The notes under the pieces are model-generated. The model saw nothing but the letters and a program-made list of their open reading frames with translations, was not told the DNA's origin and searched no databases. 64,000 nucleotides of DNA from positions 45,711 through 109,710 of the forward strand of contig SVIN01000001.1 of NCBI GenBank assembly GCA_015069495.1, in the 5' to 3' direction. The stretch is from Clostridiales bacterium. GTDB lineage: Bacteria; Bacillota; Clostridia; Christensenellales; Borkfalkiaceae. Positions 17,570 to 28,000 of this stretch are shown in pieces (the stretch's first letter is position 1; each line of letters begins with the position of its first letter). The translations under genes and the position numbers were made by a program.

Positions 17570-19903
17570 TCAATCCTCAAACCCCTCAGGAAAATATCCC
17601 GCATCGTCATAATCAAAATACAACGGTTCTTCGGGCATGGGCGGTTCAAAATCGTCCGCCATTTCCACATTTTTCTTTGCGGGTTTATCCGATTTTACCT
17701 TATAATCGCAATCCTTATTGCCGCATTTTACCGCACCGCGGCTCGTTTGAATCAACGGTGTTTGGCATTGAGGACATTTTTCACCCGTGGTGATATCCCA
17801 ACTCATAAACTTGCAATCGGGATAACCCAAACAGCTGTAATATACTTTACCGCGCTTGGATTTTCTCACGCTCATTGCCGAACCGCAATCGGGACAAAGC
17901 CCCGCCAACTTCGGTTCTTCATCCGTAGGCATGGACATGGTGGATTTACAATCAGGATAGCTGGGACAAGCCAAGAATCTACCGAATTTACCACTCTTAA
18001 ACACCATGTTTTCCCCACATTTCGGGCAACGCACCGCGGACAATTCTTCCTTGCTTTCGCTGAGAATATTTTGACATTCGGGATAGTTCGAACAAGCCAG
18101 ATATTTCCCAAACTTACCCATTCTTCTAAGCATGAAATGCCCGCATTTTCCGCAAATTTCCTGCGTTAAAGTATCACCGTACGCGGAAGCCTTGCGCAAG
18201 TTCTTTTCAAATCCAGGGTAGAAACCGTGGATAACGTCGCGCCATTCCACACCGCCGTCTTCAATATCGTCCAAGCGGGTTTCCATACCAGCGGTAAAGC
18301 CTACGTCCATGACGTCCACGAAACAGTTCATAAGCATATCCACAACGTCGTAAGCAATCGGGGTGGGATACATATATTTACCGTCTTTTTTGACGTATTT
18401 TTGCATGAGTTTGGAGATGATGGTTGCGTAGGTAGACGGTCTGCCAATCCCCTTTTCTTCCATGGTCTTCACCAACGAAGCGTCGGTGTATCGAAGGGGC
18501 GGTTTGGTGAATTTCTGTTCCTTTTGCATAGCAACAAGGTTCAAAATATCCCCTTCGTTGAGGTCGGGTAAAAGCTTTGCGGAGCTGATTTCGTCCTCAT
18601 CGTCCTTCTTTGCGCTGACGTCTTGGTATACCGCTGTGAAGCCCGCGAAGAGCATCACTTTGCCGCTTGCCTTAAAGATATAACCGCTGTTGTCGATTTC
18701 CATCTGCATGCTGTTGTATCTCGCTTCCGCCATTTGCGAAGCAAGGAAACGTTCGTACACCAAACGATACAACGAGTAGTGTTTTTTATCCAACAATTTT
18801 TTCGCCTTTTCGGGGGTCATCGTCAAATCGATGGGTCGAATGGCTTCGTGCGCGTCCTGCGCGCCTTTCTTGGATGCGTAGTAGTTGGGCTTTTCAGGGG
18901 CGTATTCCGCGCCGTATACTTCGCGGATACGTTCCAACGCCTTCGCTTGCGCTTCCTTAGATACGCGGACAGAGTCCGTTCTCATATAGGTAATAAACGC
19001 GATATGTTCACCGTTTTCCGTTGCCATACCTTCGTACAAGTGTTGTGCAAGGGTCATCGTTTCAGGTGCGGTAAAACCAAGCTTCGTCGACGCGTCTTGT
19101 TGCAACGAGCTGGTTGTAAAGGGCGCGGGCGCGTGGGCTTTTACAATCGATTTTTTGGTTTTGGAAACCACGAAACGACCGTTTTCAATCGCCGAAAGTA
19201 CCGTTGCCGTTTCCTCAGCGGACGAGGGTTTGTACTTGCGCGTACCCTTTTTTTCCAGCATGGCTTTGAAGGATGCGTATTGCTTGGGCAAATCCTGCAA
19301 TTCTGCTGTCAAATTCCAATATTCCTGCGGTTTGAATGCGGTGATTTCACGTTCGCGTTCCACCACCAAACGGAGCGCAACCGATTGCACACGTCCGCCC
19401 GAAAGATTGCGTTTGCCCGTACCGTTTTTATCCTCGATTTTGTGATTGAGCAGGGTGGATAATTTATACCCCACCAAACGGTCCAAAACACGGCGCGCTT
19501 GTTGCGCGTCTACGAGGCTGTAATTGATGGTACGAGGGTTTTTCAAAGCCGCCTCGATGGCGTTTTTGGAAACTTCGTTGAACTCGATACGGTTTTTCCC
19601 TTGTTCGTCCAAGCCAAGCACCGTCTGCAAATGCCATGCAATCGCTTCCCCTTCTCTATCAGGGTCGGTTGCAAGGTAAACGCGATCGGCTTTCTTCGTC
19701 GCGTCTACCAAACGGCGGATTACGTCTTCTTTCCCTTCGGAATTGACGTATTTGGGTTCGTAATTATTCTTAACGTCTACACCCAACGTATGCACGGGCA
19801 AATCGCGGATGTGTCCTGCGGACGCGTCCACGCGATATTGACCCTTGAGGTACTTGGAGATGGTTTTCGCCTTGGAAGGCGACTCTACAATGATTAAATC
19901 CAT
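17570..19903 (-). CDS. topA: DNA topoisomerase I
   Basis: A 777-residue type IA topoisomerase that relaxes negative supercoils. The TOPRIM domain starts IVESPSKAKTI and has D80-P-D82-R-E84; the catalytic tyrosine is Y306 in FITYMRTDS. The C-terminus holds four C4 zinc ribbons of the topoisomerase type (CGKCGHFMLRR, CPKCGENMVF, CPDCGSAMSV, CPQCQTPLIQ). It is coupled to trmFO downstream and follows dprA. Confidence 0.98.
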   Translation of the reverse strand: MDLIIVESPSKAKTISKYLKGQYRVDASAGHIRDLPVHTLGVDVKNNYEPKYVNSEGKEDVIRRLVDATKKADRVYLATDPDREGEAIAWHLQTVLGLDEQGKNRIEFNEVSKNAIEAALKNPRTINYSLVDAQQARRVLDRLVGYKLSTLLNHKIEDKNGTGKRNLSGGRVQSVALRLVVEREREITAFKPQEYWNLTAELQDLPKQYASFKAMLEKKGTRKYKPSSAEETATVLSAIENGRFVVSKTKKSIVKAHAPAPFTTSSLQQDASTKLGFTAPETMTLAQHLYEGMATENGEHIAFITYMRTDSVRVSKEAQAKALERIREVYGAEYAPEKPNYYASKKGAQDAHEAIRPIDLTMTPEKAKKLLDKKHYSLYRLVYERFLASQMAEARYNSMQMEIDNSGYIFKASGKVMLFAGFTAVYQDVSAKKDDEDEISSAKLLPDLNEGDILNLVAMQKEQKFTKPPLRYTDASLVKTMEEKGIGRPSTYATIISKLMQKYVKKDGKYMYPTPIAYDVVDMLMNCFVDVMDVGFTAGMETRLDDIEDGGVEWRDVIHGFYPGFEKNLRKASAYGDTLTQEICGKCGHFMLRRMGKFGKYLACSNYPECQNILSESKEELSAVRCPKCGENMVFKSGKFGRFLACPSYPDCKSTMSMPTDEEPKLAGLCPDCGSAMSVRKSKRGKVYYSCLGYPDCKFMSWDITTGEKCPQCQTPLIQTSRGAVKCGNKDCDYKVKSDKPAKKNVEMADDFEPPMPEEPLYFDYDDAGYFPEGFED

Positions 19904-19932
19904 TCTATATATCCTTACAATTTTTTACTGTG

Positions 19933-20802
19933 TTATACGGGCGCGTAGCGGTTTCCGCCCAAGGCGGTGGCTAAGCCCTTGACTTCCAATGCCGAAAGAA
20001 GCATTTTTGCCTTGAAAGCGGGTACCCCCGCGGTTTCTGCAAGCTGGGCAATATGCCCGTCCGCCAAGACTTTCAATGCCGTCAGCATTTTTTCTTCGTC
20101 TGCGGTCAATTCGACTGCGCGACGAATTTTCTCTACTGCTTTTATACCCATTTTCTCGGTAATATCAAACGCGGTTTCGGTTAAAATTGCCCCCTCTTTC
20201 AACAATCGGTTGCATCCCTCGCCCGCCGCACTGCCGGGAAAATACGGAAAAGCAAAAATCGGTTTTTTGTATATTTTGGCATATTTTGCCGTAATCAGCG
20301 CGCCGCTCTTTTCCGCCGCGCCAAGCACCAACACGCCCTCACCCAACGCCGCCAACAGCTTGTTGCGGTACTCGTAAGAAAACGCGCGTATTTCCGCATC
20401 ATGCGGATAAGGAGACAACAGCAAACCTTTGCTTGCCACCTCGTTCAACAGGTTTATATTTGCCTGCGGTAATGCGGAAAACCCGCCTGCCAACACGCAA
20501 ATGATATTGCCGCTTCCCGCCAGCGCGCCCTCAATCGCCGCGCCGTCTCCGCCGTCTGCCGTACCCGTTACGACGGCAACCGCCTGCGACAGTTCTTTCG
20601 CTATTTTTGCGCCCAATTTCATTGCAGGCGCAGGGGTTCTGCGCGCACCTACCACCGTGAATTTCCGCATGCGCAACAGCGCAACGTTTCCCCGCGCGTA
20701 AACCACCGCAGGAGCATCGGGCAACGCCCGCCATTCCGCAGGGTAATCGGGTGAGGAAATCGGAATTTCCACAATCGGTTGTGTAGAGGGAAAACCAAGC
20801 AA
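19933..20802 (-). CDS. dprA: DNA processing protein DprA (Smf)
   Basis: A 289-residue Rossmann-fold protein that loads RecA onto incoming single-stranded DNA during transformation. Recognisable by FTVVGARRTP, a long-loop VTGTADGGDGAAI, VLAGGFSALP in place of the usual VLGxGxDxxYP, and a C-terminal winged-helix-like region. The N-terminal SAM-like domain of longer DprA proteins is missing. The start is probably TTG at 20802, 8 nt after AAGGTAGG; no in-frame ATG or GTG is available because a TAG closes the frame upstream. The TTG start may keep expression low. Confidence 0.9.
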   Translation of the reverse strand: MLGFPSTQPIVEIPISSPDYPAEWRALPDAPAVVYARGNVALLRMRKFTVVGARRTPAPAMKLGAKIAKELSQAVAVVTGTADGGDGAAIEGALAGSGNIICVLAGGFSALPQANINLLNEVASKGLLLSPYPHDAEIRAFSYEYRNKLLAALGEGVLVLGAAEKSGALITAKYAKIYKKPIFAFPYFPGSAAGEGCNRLLKEGAILTETAFDITEKMGIKAVEKIRRAVELTADEEKMLTALKVLADGHIAQLAETAGVPAFKAKMLLSALEVKGLATALGGNRYAPV

Positions 20803-20816
20803 CGCACGAACCTACC

Positions 20817-21101
20817 TTACAATAAAATATTAGGGTTTTGGAACAAATATACAAGCAAAATGACTTGCCAAATAAGTCCCAATCCATTTACCAGATGAAA
20901 ATACCATTTTTTCGTCTTATGACGAACGGTATGCATGGCAAGATATCCACCGATGGCTCCGCCGAAAAAGGACAGCGACAGCAATACTTTTTCAGGGATT
21001 CGCCAAGCTCCTCTTTGCGCCTTGCCCTTATCCACCGCATAAGCGGTAAAGGCAACCGCACTCATTACCAAAAGAAAAATGAAATAAATTTTTAACGTCA
21101 T
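20817..21101 (-). CDS. DUF1294 family small membrane protein
   Basis: A 94-residue membrane protein with an N-terminal helix (IYFIFLLVMSAVAFTAYAV), a conserved centre (DKGKAQRGAWRIPEKVLLSLSFFGG, split here only for description into DKGKAQRG and RIPEKVLL) and a C-terminal helix after HKTKKWYF. These are DUF1294 hallmarks; the function is unknown. ATG at 21101 is 1 bp after the yifB stop (TGATATG). A longer ORF from 21200 overlaps yifB and is rejected. Confidence 0.85.
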   Translation of the reverse strand: MTLKIYFIFLLVMSAVAFTAYAVDKGKAQRGAWRIPEKVLLSLSFFGGAIGGYLAMHTVRHKTKKWYFHLVNGLGLIWQVILLVYLFQNPNILL

Positions 21102-21102
21102 A

Positions 21103-22638
21103 TCAATCAATCGTGGACAGCGTTGCGCCGTAGGTACGATAGGAAATCGCCTCGTACAGATGTTCTGTGGTGATGTTTTCGGACGAGTCCAAATCCGCAA
21201 TCGTACGCGCTACCTTTAAGATACGCGAACGAGCGCGCGCCGACAAGTGTAAACTTTCAAACGCTTCTTTCAATGCCGATTCGCATTCCGCATTCAAACG
21301 GCAATATTCCCGCGTTTCCCGTTCGCTCATTTCCGCGTTCGTACCAATGTTCGTACCATCGAAACGTGCGCGTTGGATTTTTCTTGCATAATCCGCGCGT
21401 GCTTTGACCTGCGCGCTGGTTTCCTCTTTCGCTTCGGAAACGAGGTCGTCATATTCTACCCCGTCCACTTCCACTTGGATATCGATACGGTCCAACAAAG
21501 GCCCCGACACGCGGGCGCGGTATTTGCGGATATCGTTGGGGGTACAAGCGCAACGGCGTTTCGCACTGCCGTAATTCCCGCACGGACAAGGGTTCATACT
21601 TGCACAAAGCATAAAGGATGCTGGGTAAGTCACTGTACCGCCTGCGCGGGAAATGGTGATAACACCGTCTTCCAAGGGCTGACGGAGAGATTCCAAGGCG
21701 GAACGCTTATATTCGGGCAATTCATCCAAGAATAACACCCCGCCGTGGGCAAGGCTGATTTCCCCAGGATGTACGGTTTTGTTACCGCCCCCGCAAAGAG
21801 ATACCGTTGTTGCGGTGTGGTGGGGCGTGCGGAACGGACGTTCGGTCACAATCCCTTCCTCGCCAAGCGTACCTGCCACCGAGTGAATTTTTGTAATTTC
21901 TAAAGCTTCATCAAAAGACATATCGGGTAAAACGGAAGGCAAACATCTCGCAAGCATCGTTTTACCGCTGCCTGGCGGGCCAACAAACAAGACGTTGTGT
22001 CCGCCTGCAACCGCCACTTCTAAGGCGCGCTTTGCCACCGCTTGACCGCGTACGTATGCAAGATCGCTAGACGTGCGCCGTTCTTCCCCCGCACGATGAA
22101 ATGCCCCCGCGGGCACGGGTTGCAAGGGGCTTACCCCCGCAAGATGGTCAAATACGTCGCGCAAAGTTTTCGCCGCGTAGACTTCCACCCCTTGGATAAA
22201 ACTTGCTTCGCGCGCGTTATCGTAAGGAATGACAAATTTTTTAAAGCCTTTATTCCTCGCGGAAATAATCGAAGGCAACACACCCGACACAGGGCGCAAA
22301 TCGCCGTTCAAAGCAAGCTCGCCTAAAAAGACGGTACCGTCCACGTCTGCTTGTAAAGTGCCGTATCCCAACAATAAACTGATTGCCACAGGCAAATCGA
22401 AGGACGAACCTTCCTTTTTTACGTAGGCAGGGGCAAAGTTGACGGTGATTTTATGCGCGGGAAATTCCAGCATGCTGTTCTTAATCGCGCTTCTTACGCG
22501 CTCTTTCGATTCTTTCACCGCCGCATCGGGCAACCCGACCATTTCATAGGCGGGTACACCGCGCGCGATATCCGCTTCTACCATTACGCATACGCCTTCC
22601 AAACCCGAAAGCGCGTAACTTTGTACTCTTGCAATCAT
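21103..22638 (-). CDS. yifB: YifB/ComM-type Mg-chelatase-like AAA ATPase
   Basis: A 511-residue protein with an N-terminal Lon-protease-like domain, an AAA+ Mg-chelatase domain (Walker A GPPGSGKT at 220-227, Walker B GGVLFLDELPE, sensor CASMNPCPCGNYGS) and a C-terminal helical domain. In Proteobacteria the homologue ComM is a branch-migration helicase for transformation; its linkage to dprA here fits a natural-transformation role. Shine-Dalgarno AGGAG. Only about 25 bp separate its ribosome binding site from the upstream terminator, so its promoter is not obvious. Confidence 0.95.
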   Translation of the reverse strand: MIARVQSYALSGLEGVCVMVEADIARGVPAYEMVGLPDAAVKESKERVRSAIKNSMLEFPAHKITVNFAPAYVKKEGSSFDLPVAISLLLGYGTLQADVDGTVFLGELALNGDLRPVSGVLPSIISARNKGFKKFVIPYDNAREASFIQGVEVYAAKTLRDVFDHLAGVSPLQPVPAGAFHRAGEERRTSSDLAYVRGQAVAKRALEVAVAGGHNVLFVGPPGSGKTMLARCLPSVLPDMSFDEALEITKIHSVAGTLGEEGIVTERPFRTPHHTATTVSLCGGGNKTVHPGEISLAHGGVLFLDELPEYKRSALESLRQPLEDGVITISRAGGTVTYPASFMLCASMNPCPCGNYGSAKRRCACTPNDIRKYRARVSGPLLDRIDIQVEVDGVEYDDLVSEAKEETSAQVKARADYARKIQRARFDGTNIGTNAEMSERETREYCRLNAECESALKEAFESLHLSARARSRILKVARTIADLDSSENITTEHLYEAISYRTYGATLSTID

Positions 22639-22656
22639 ATATTTATACTCCTACGA

Positions 22657-22695
22657 ATAAAAACGAATTCCGCAAGAGCCTCCCCTTGCGGATTT
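22657..22695 (-). terminator. Terminator of the GT-C-like gene
   Basis: AATCCGCAAG and CTTGCGGAATT pair on the minus strand, followed by CGTTTTTATTC, 10 bp after the stop. Confidence 0.8.
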
Positions 22696-22704
22696 CGCGT
22701 AGCG

Positions 22705-24660
22705 TTAAATTTTAAAGAATCCGTTCGAGAACAAGGTCATCCACTTGAACAAATTCACGCGGCTTGCCGCTACCGTGTAGCCGTACATAACGGGTAACGA
22801 AAGGGCAAAGATAAGGGCGAATGCCGCTACTACCGTGCAAAGAGCAACGTTCACAAGCACCTTTTCCTGCAGACTTTCCCCTTCGGGAATCAGCATACCT
22901 ACGAGGGGCAGGAACCCAAGGTACAATACGTGGAACAGCATCCCCGACAATGCGGATGCATTACCGCGAATCAACCCTGCAAAGAACGCAAGGAGCATAC
23001 CGCCAAACAATACGCAGTAAGTTCTTCTCATACGCAAAGTCTGCCTATCTGATTTCTTGTTGATAAGGTCAACCAATACTTTTACAGTCGAAATCACAAA
23101 AGCAACTGCCGATGCGCAAAGTACCGCTACGTTGGGCAATGCCAACCAAGAGGTATACCCGCCGTCTGCGTTTGCAGTGTACAATGCGGTGGGTTTGATG
23201 GGCAACAACCATGCCCAAATCGAGGTATTTGCCGCCGTGTATGCGGTTACACCATTGTCACAAACCGAAGCTTTCAACCCATTCCAAAGCACCGCGAGGA
23301 AGCTTACCGATTCGTTATTCAATGCACGCACGTACGAGGAATAGCAAAGGATGCTTGCAAGCAAGAGGAATACAAACGTACCCATACCGAAGGACAACGC
23401 CGCAAAGCCATAGCTAAGACGAGTCTTCGTCGCAAACGTTTCATTTTCCTTGTCTGCCATTTTATTGACTACCACCGTTTCCCCTTCTTCGGTAACTACC
23501 TTTTCCGCAAATTCTGCGGTCTTAGAAAGAGCCAATTCGTGCGCCATTTTCTGTCTTCTCAAACCAAATACGTACAATGCCAATACGCCCGCGATGGGAA
23601 GAAGTGCCGTCAAATCCATGGCAATCGCCGCCGCACCGAACAAGCCCGAAATAAGGATACTGGACGCGCCGCGAAGCATGTCTTTCGAAGAAATACCGTA
23701 CGCAAAGAAACGATACATGTAGTATGCGCTGGCTACGATTGCACAAGCAATCATCGCGTAAGGCGCGCCAAGACGGCCAACCGTCGTCGCCAAACCGCCT
23801 ACCATCAAGATAAGGCTGAAATAGAACGCAAGCTGTTCACGCTTGGTCAATTCTTTGATGAGGAAGTACGCAAATACGATCATTAAGCAGGTGGAAATAA
23901 AAGCAGGCAAACGCAAAGCGAATACACTATTGCCAAAGATTGCCACTGCGGGCGTCATCAAAACGGTTGCAAAATAGTTAAAATTGCCGTCCAATACGTA
24001 GTTTGCATCATATTTTTCGTTACCGCTGAGCAAGTTCTGTACCGAGCTCATGTAGTAGCCTTCTTCCTGCGTAAAGTTGTTAAATGCGCCGTTTTCCAAC
24101 GTCACCGTACCGTCTTCACCGATGAAACGAGCAAAGTTTTCCTGCGCGTCGATGGTGTTTCTAACGTCTGCAACGGTGTAATTTCCACCATAGGTGGAAG
24201 CTTCCAACGTTACGATTTCGTTGTTCTTGTTGATGGCAACGATTTCGTTCAATTGCAAAGGTACGTTTGACGTGAAGGAAAGGCTCAATGCCGTTCTGCT
24301 TTGACCGGTAGTAATCGCTACCCAATTATACAATCCGCCGTTTGTACCTTCTTTACCGACAACGTTGCCCAATTTAAAGGACGAACCCATCGTCGAATAC
24401 GAGGGAGAGCTGGTGGTGCTGTTGGTGGTTTTCACCGTAATGGTCGCGTCTTCGCCAAGCGCGGTATGAATACCGCCAACGTTGACGTAAACGGCTTTCA
24501 ACGATTGGCTGGATTCCAAGTTATAATACACTGCGGTATCTTTGAGTACCGTCATGGACTTACCCGTCGTTTTCACACAACCGAGGGTGAACATACCCAC
24601 GGTGAAAAACGAAAGGAGTACAAGGATAAACGCCCAAGTGTATGCGGTTATCTTTTTCAT
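22705..24660 (-). CDS. Polytopic membrane protein, probable GT-C (ArnT/PMT-like) glycosyltransferase
   Basis: A 651-residue protein with an N-terminal membrane helix, an extracytoplasmic beta-rich segment (about 35-230) and roughly ten transmembrane helices. The stretch NFNYFATVLMTPAVAIFG followed by NSVFALRLPAFIST resembles the first-lumenal-loop and second-helix region of lipid-carrier-dependent mannosyl- and arabinosyltransferases (typically HPPLYY...ALRLPS). The catalytic acidic DE pair expected before it is replaced by a divergent sequence, so activity is uncertain. An insert of about 50 residues with ETVV and NKMADKEN interrupts two helices on the cytoplasmic side. Ribosome binding site AAGGAG. 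Single-gene unit. Confidence 0.6.
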   Translation of the reverse strand: MKKITAYTWAFILVLLSFFTVGMFTLGCVKTTGKSMTVLKDTAVYYNLESSQSLKAVYVNVGGIHTALGEDATITVKTTNSTTSSPSYSTMGSSFKLGNVVGKEGTNGGLYNWVAITTGQSRTALSLSFTSNVPLQLNEIVAINKNNEIVTLEASTYGGNYTVADVRNTIDAQENFARFIGEDGTVTLENGAFNNFTQEEGYYMSSVQNLLSGNEKYDANYVLDGNFNYFATVLMTPAVAIFGNSVFALRLPAFISTCLMIVFAYFLIKELTKREQLAFYFSLILMVGGLATTVGRLGAPYAMIACAIVASAYYMYRFFAYGISSKDMLRGASSILISGLFGAAAIAMDLTALLPIAGVLALYVFGLRRQKMAHELALSKTAEFAEKVVTEEGETVVVNKMADKENETFATKTRLSYGFAALSFGMGTFVFLLLASILCYSSYVRALNNESVSFLAVLWNGLKASVCDNGVTAYTAANTSIWAWLLPIKPTALYTANADGGYTSWLALPNVAVLCASAVAFVISTVKVLVDLINKKSDRQTLRMRRTYCVLFGGMLLAFFAGLIRGNASALSGMLFHVLYLGFLPLVGMLIPEGESLQEKVLVNVALCTVVAAFALIFALSLPVMYGYTVAASRVNLFKWMTLFSNGFFKI

Positions 24661-24724
24661 AATGCTCCTTCGAAAATCCCCCCGAAAAGGGGAAATTTCC
24701 TTCCTTATATATTATCTATCCTCT

Positions 24725-24753
24725 ATTGTACCCTAAAATGGAAAAAAAGTAAA
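24725..24753 (-). promoter_or_regulatory. Promoter of the GT-C-like gene
   Basis: TTTACT, a 17-nt spacer and TACAAT on the minus strand, 65 bp before the start. Confidence 0.7.
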
Positions 24754-24792
24754 CCAAATTATACCCCTATTTTAGAAAAATATATATGCAAT

Positions 24793-24821
24793 GCGGGCGG
24801 GTGAAAATTTCACCCGCCCGC
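24793..24821. repeat. Family D GC-rich palindrome
   Basis: GCGGGCGGGTGAAA and its complement around a single A, a perfect palindrome. Related palindromes lie at 24972-24997, 43885-43915, 59768-59804 and 60013-60042. Confidence 0.8.
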
Positions 24822-24838
24822 AATATTGTATTGTTTAG

Positions 24839-24953
24839 TGTCATACCGACTGGAACGAACGTAGTGAGTGAAATGGAGTGTATCCCATGGAAGAAAGGTC
24901 GCATTTTTGTGACGTGGGATTCTCTCCACTCGCTACGCTCGGTCGGAATGACA
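24839..24953. repeat. MITE-like 115-bp palindromic element
   Basis: Ends in inverted repeats TGTCATACCGAC and GTCGGAATGACA, with further pairing inside (ATCCCA with TGGGAT; GAGTG with CACTC). No coding capacity. It sits between two family D palindromes downstream of the large BspA-like gene. The gap 24661-25005 holds only these repeats and the promoter at 24725. Confidence 0.7.
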
Positions 24954-24971
24954 TAGATGATGACAGAAAGA

Positions 24972-24997
24972 CGGACGGTCGAAAATTCGACCGCCCG
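24972..24997 (-). terminator. Family D palindrome, likely terminator of the large BspA-like gene
   Basis: GGGCGGTCGAA and TTCGACCGTCC pair on the minus strand with one mismatch, 9 bp after the stop codon, followed by TTTC. Confidence 0.55.
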
Positions 24998-25005
24998 CAG
25001 CCTAG

Positions 25006-28000
25006 TTAAAGCTTGTACCAATTATAACTCTCATCCGTCAAGTATGCCGCATTGTTTGATGTATTTGTCACGTTTACCTGAGTCCCACCCACGGGGTTTT
25101 CCCAGTCTGTAGTGGCACGCATTCTATACCATGTAGTTGTATCCTTAAACGTAACACTGGTCAAATCCTCGCAATTATTAAAAGCAAAACTCATAATAAG
25201 CTTTACCGAAGTCCCAATTACCACATTTGTCAATGATACACAATCGTCAAAAGCAAACATGTCAATAAGCGTTACACTATCAGGGATAACAACACTAGTC
25301 AAGCTGATACAATAATAAAACATACTTTGGCTGATAGAGGTTAAACCATTGCCAATTTCTACATGCTGCAATCTACTACAGTAAGAGAATGCCCCATTGC
25401 CAATTAAGGTTACGCTATTAGGAATTTTAATACTTGTTAACTTGCAATTTCCAAACGCATATTCACCAATAGTTGTTACCGAATTTGGAATTTCCACACT
25501 TGTCAAGTCAGCAAGCCGAAAAGCATCCGGCCTAATTGACGTTACCCCATCAGGAATTTTAAACGATGTTTCCGTTTTACCCTTCATATATTGAAGGAGT
25601 ATTGTTCCATCCTTACTATACAAATTGCCGTTTATAGCTTGATAAGCCGTATTATCCGCATTCACCGTGACACCAGTCAGACGTTCACAACCACTAAATA
25701 CCCCATCACCAATATTTTGTACTGAGCTTCCTATAATGACAGACGTTACATACCAACAACCCGCAAACACGTAATCACCAATACTTGTTACCGAATCAGG
25801 AATATTAACACTTGTAATATTGGTGCCTTGAAAAGCAGAGTCACCTATCCTCTTGACTGAATTTCCAATTATTACGTTCGTAAAACTATTAAACCCATAA
25901 AAGGCATACGCTTTTATCTCTGTCACGGTATTTGGAATAATTAGTTTTGTGTATACCAACGAGTCATTCACATACCACAAATCTGCATAGAACAAAGGAT
26001 TTGAATAGTCATCCCCAAACGTTATATTACACCATGAACCAATGGAACCATAATAATATACCGTTTTTAAATTTTCACACCATGTAAATGCCTCGTTGCC
26101 TATATTAGTCACTAACTCAGACATATATATACGTTGCAAAGAGTCGCATGCTTTGAATGCACTATTACCAATCTCCGTTACGGACATTTGCAACCCTATA
26201 GACTGTAACGCTCTACAATAATAGAACGCCTGCTCCGCTACAACCTTCACTGTCGAAGGCAAAGATATTTGTGTTAAAGATGAATGCTGATAAAATGCTT
26301 GATAACCGATAAATCTACAACCATTTTGTACTGTTGCCGTTGTGATTGTATTTAACGTAGTCCCCGCTAAATACAAATAAGGATTTTTATTATTCCCCAA
26401 ATATTTTAAATTATTTTCTATGGTATATGTTAAATTGTCACACCCGCTAAACACAGCACTTCCAATGCTCATGACTGAATCAGGAATCACTATATGCGTC
26501 AAGGATTGACAATTATTGAACGAAGAGTCACCAATACTCGTTATAGAGTCAGGGAGTTCCACTCTTACCAAAGAATTGCAATCACGGAATGCTTTATCGC
26601 CTATACTTACAACAGGTAAATTGTTGTATTGATAAGGAATATAGATTACTGTATCCGTACACGTGCCAATCCCCTTAACTGTATAAGATGCATTATCGCT
26701 GTTTAATACATATTTTAACCCCTTTGTTTGCAGATCATGACATCTATCACAAACACCTTTAGCAAAAACATGTCCAAGTGCAGTATTTTCAAGTACCACA
26801 GTATCTGTTTCTCCACAATTATGATTGCAGTAGGCAGTTTTTGTAGCATCTACGACGCACGTTTGGTCATTATTGAATATATAATTCGTATAGCTATGAC
26901 CCATCGCAGGTATCTCTACATAATCGTTATAATCGCAACGAGAACAAGTATTATAGGTATCCCAACCAATTTCTAAGCATGTTGCAGCTTGCGCTTCATG
27001 CACAATGTAATCATGCCCCAAAGCCTCAACTAAAACATCCTCACAAATAATACAGCATACGTTTTCCGTACAAGAAAGCATACTATCAATATTTTCCTGG
27101 GTCGCATCAACTTGTTCTTCCATAACGATAAAATCTGTAGCAGGCGTGATGATTTGCACCCATGCACAATCACTTCCCTTAGATTGACTACTATCTTTAG
27201 AATAAGTGATTTCCACTCTATCCCCTGACTTCATTTCAATTGCAAGCGAGGTAAAGGATGTTGTCGAGGTTCCAGAATCCTTTACTTTTTGCGTATCATT
27301 ATGCTTAATGATCAAATAATCCCATCCACTTTCCGACGACACCTTATATTGCAATTCTAAGGTAACCTCTCTCTGCGCTACAATTATATAGGTGGACGAT
27401 GAATTATGAGCCTTATTTGTTGAGGTAATTTGATTTCCTGATATATTAAACGGATTATTCACATCGTTTTGCATTGTATAGTTTGCAATCTCCTGCTCGA
27501 CATTACATAACAATTTATGACCAGTAGCAGGAATTTCCTGATAGGTTGTATAATCACAACGAGAACAAGTATCGTAGGTATCCCAACCGATTTCTATACA
27601 CGTTTCAGCTTGCGCTTCGTGCACAATGTAATCATGTCCAAGCGCAGGTATCTCTACATACTCATTATAGTCACAACGAGAACAAGTCTTGTAAGCATCC
27701 CAACCGATTTCCAAACATGTTGCAGCTTGCGCTTCATGCGTAATATAATCATGTCCAAGCGCAGGTATCTCTACATACTCATTATAGTCACAACGAGAAC
27801 AGGTCTTGTAAGTATCCCAACCGATTTCTAAACATGTTTCAACTTGCGCTTCATGTGTAATATAATCATGTCCAAGCGCAGATATCTCTACATACTCATT
27901 ATAATCACAACGAGAACAAGTCTTGTAAGTATCCCAACCGATCTCCAAACATGTTTCAGCTTGCGCTTCATGTGTAATATAATCATGTCCCAACGCAGGC

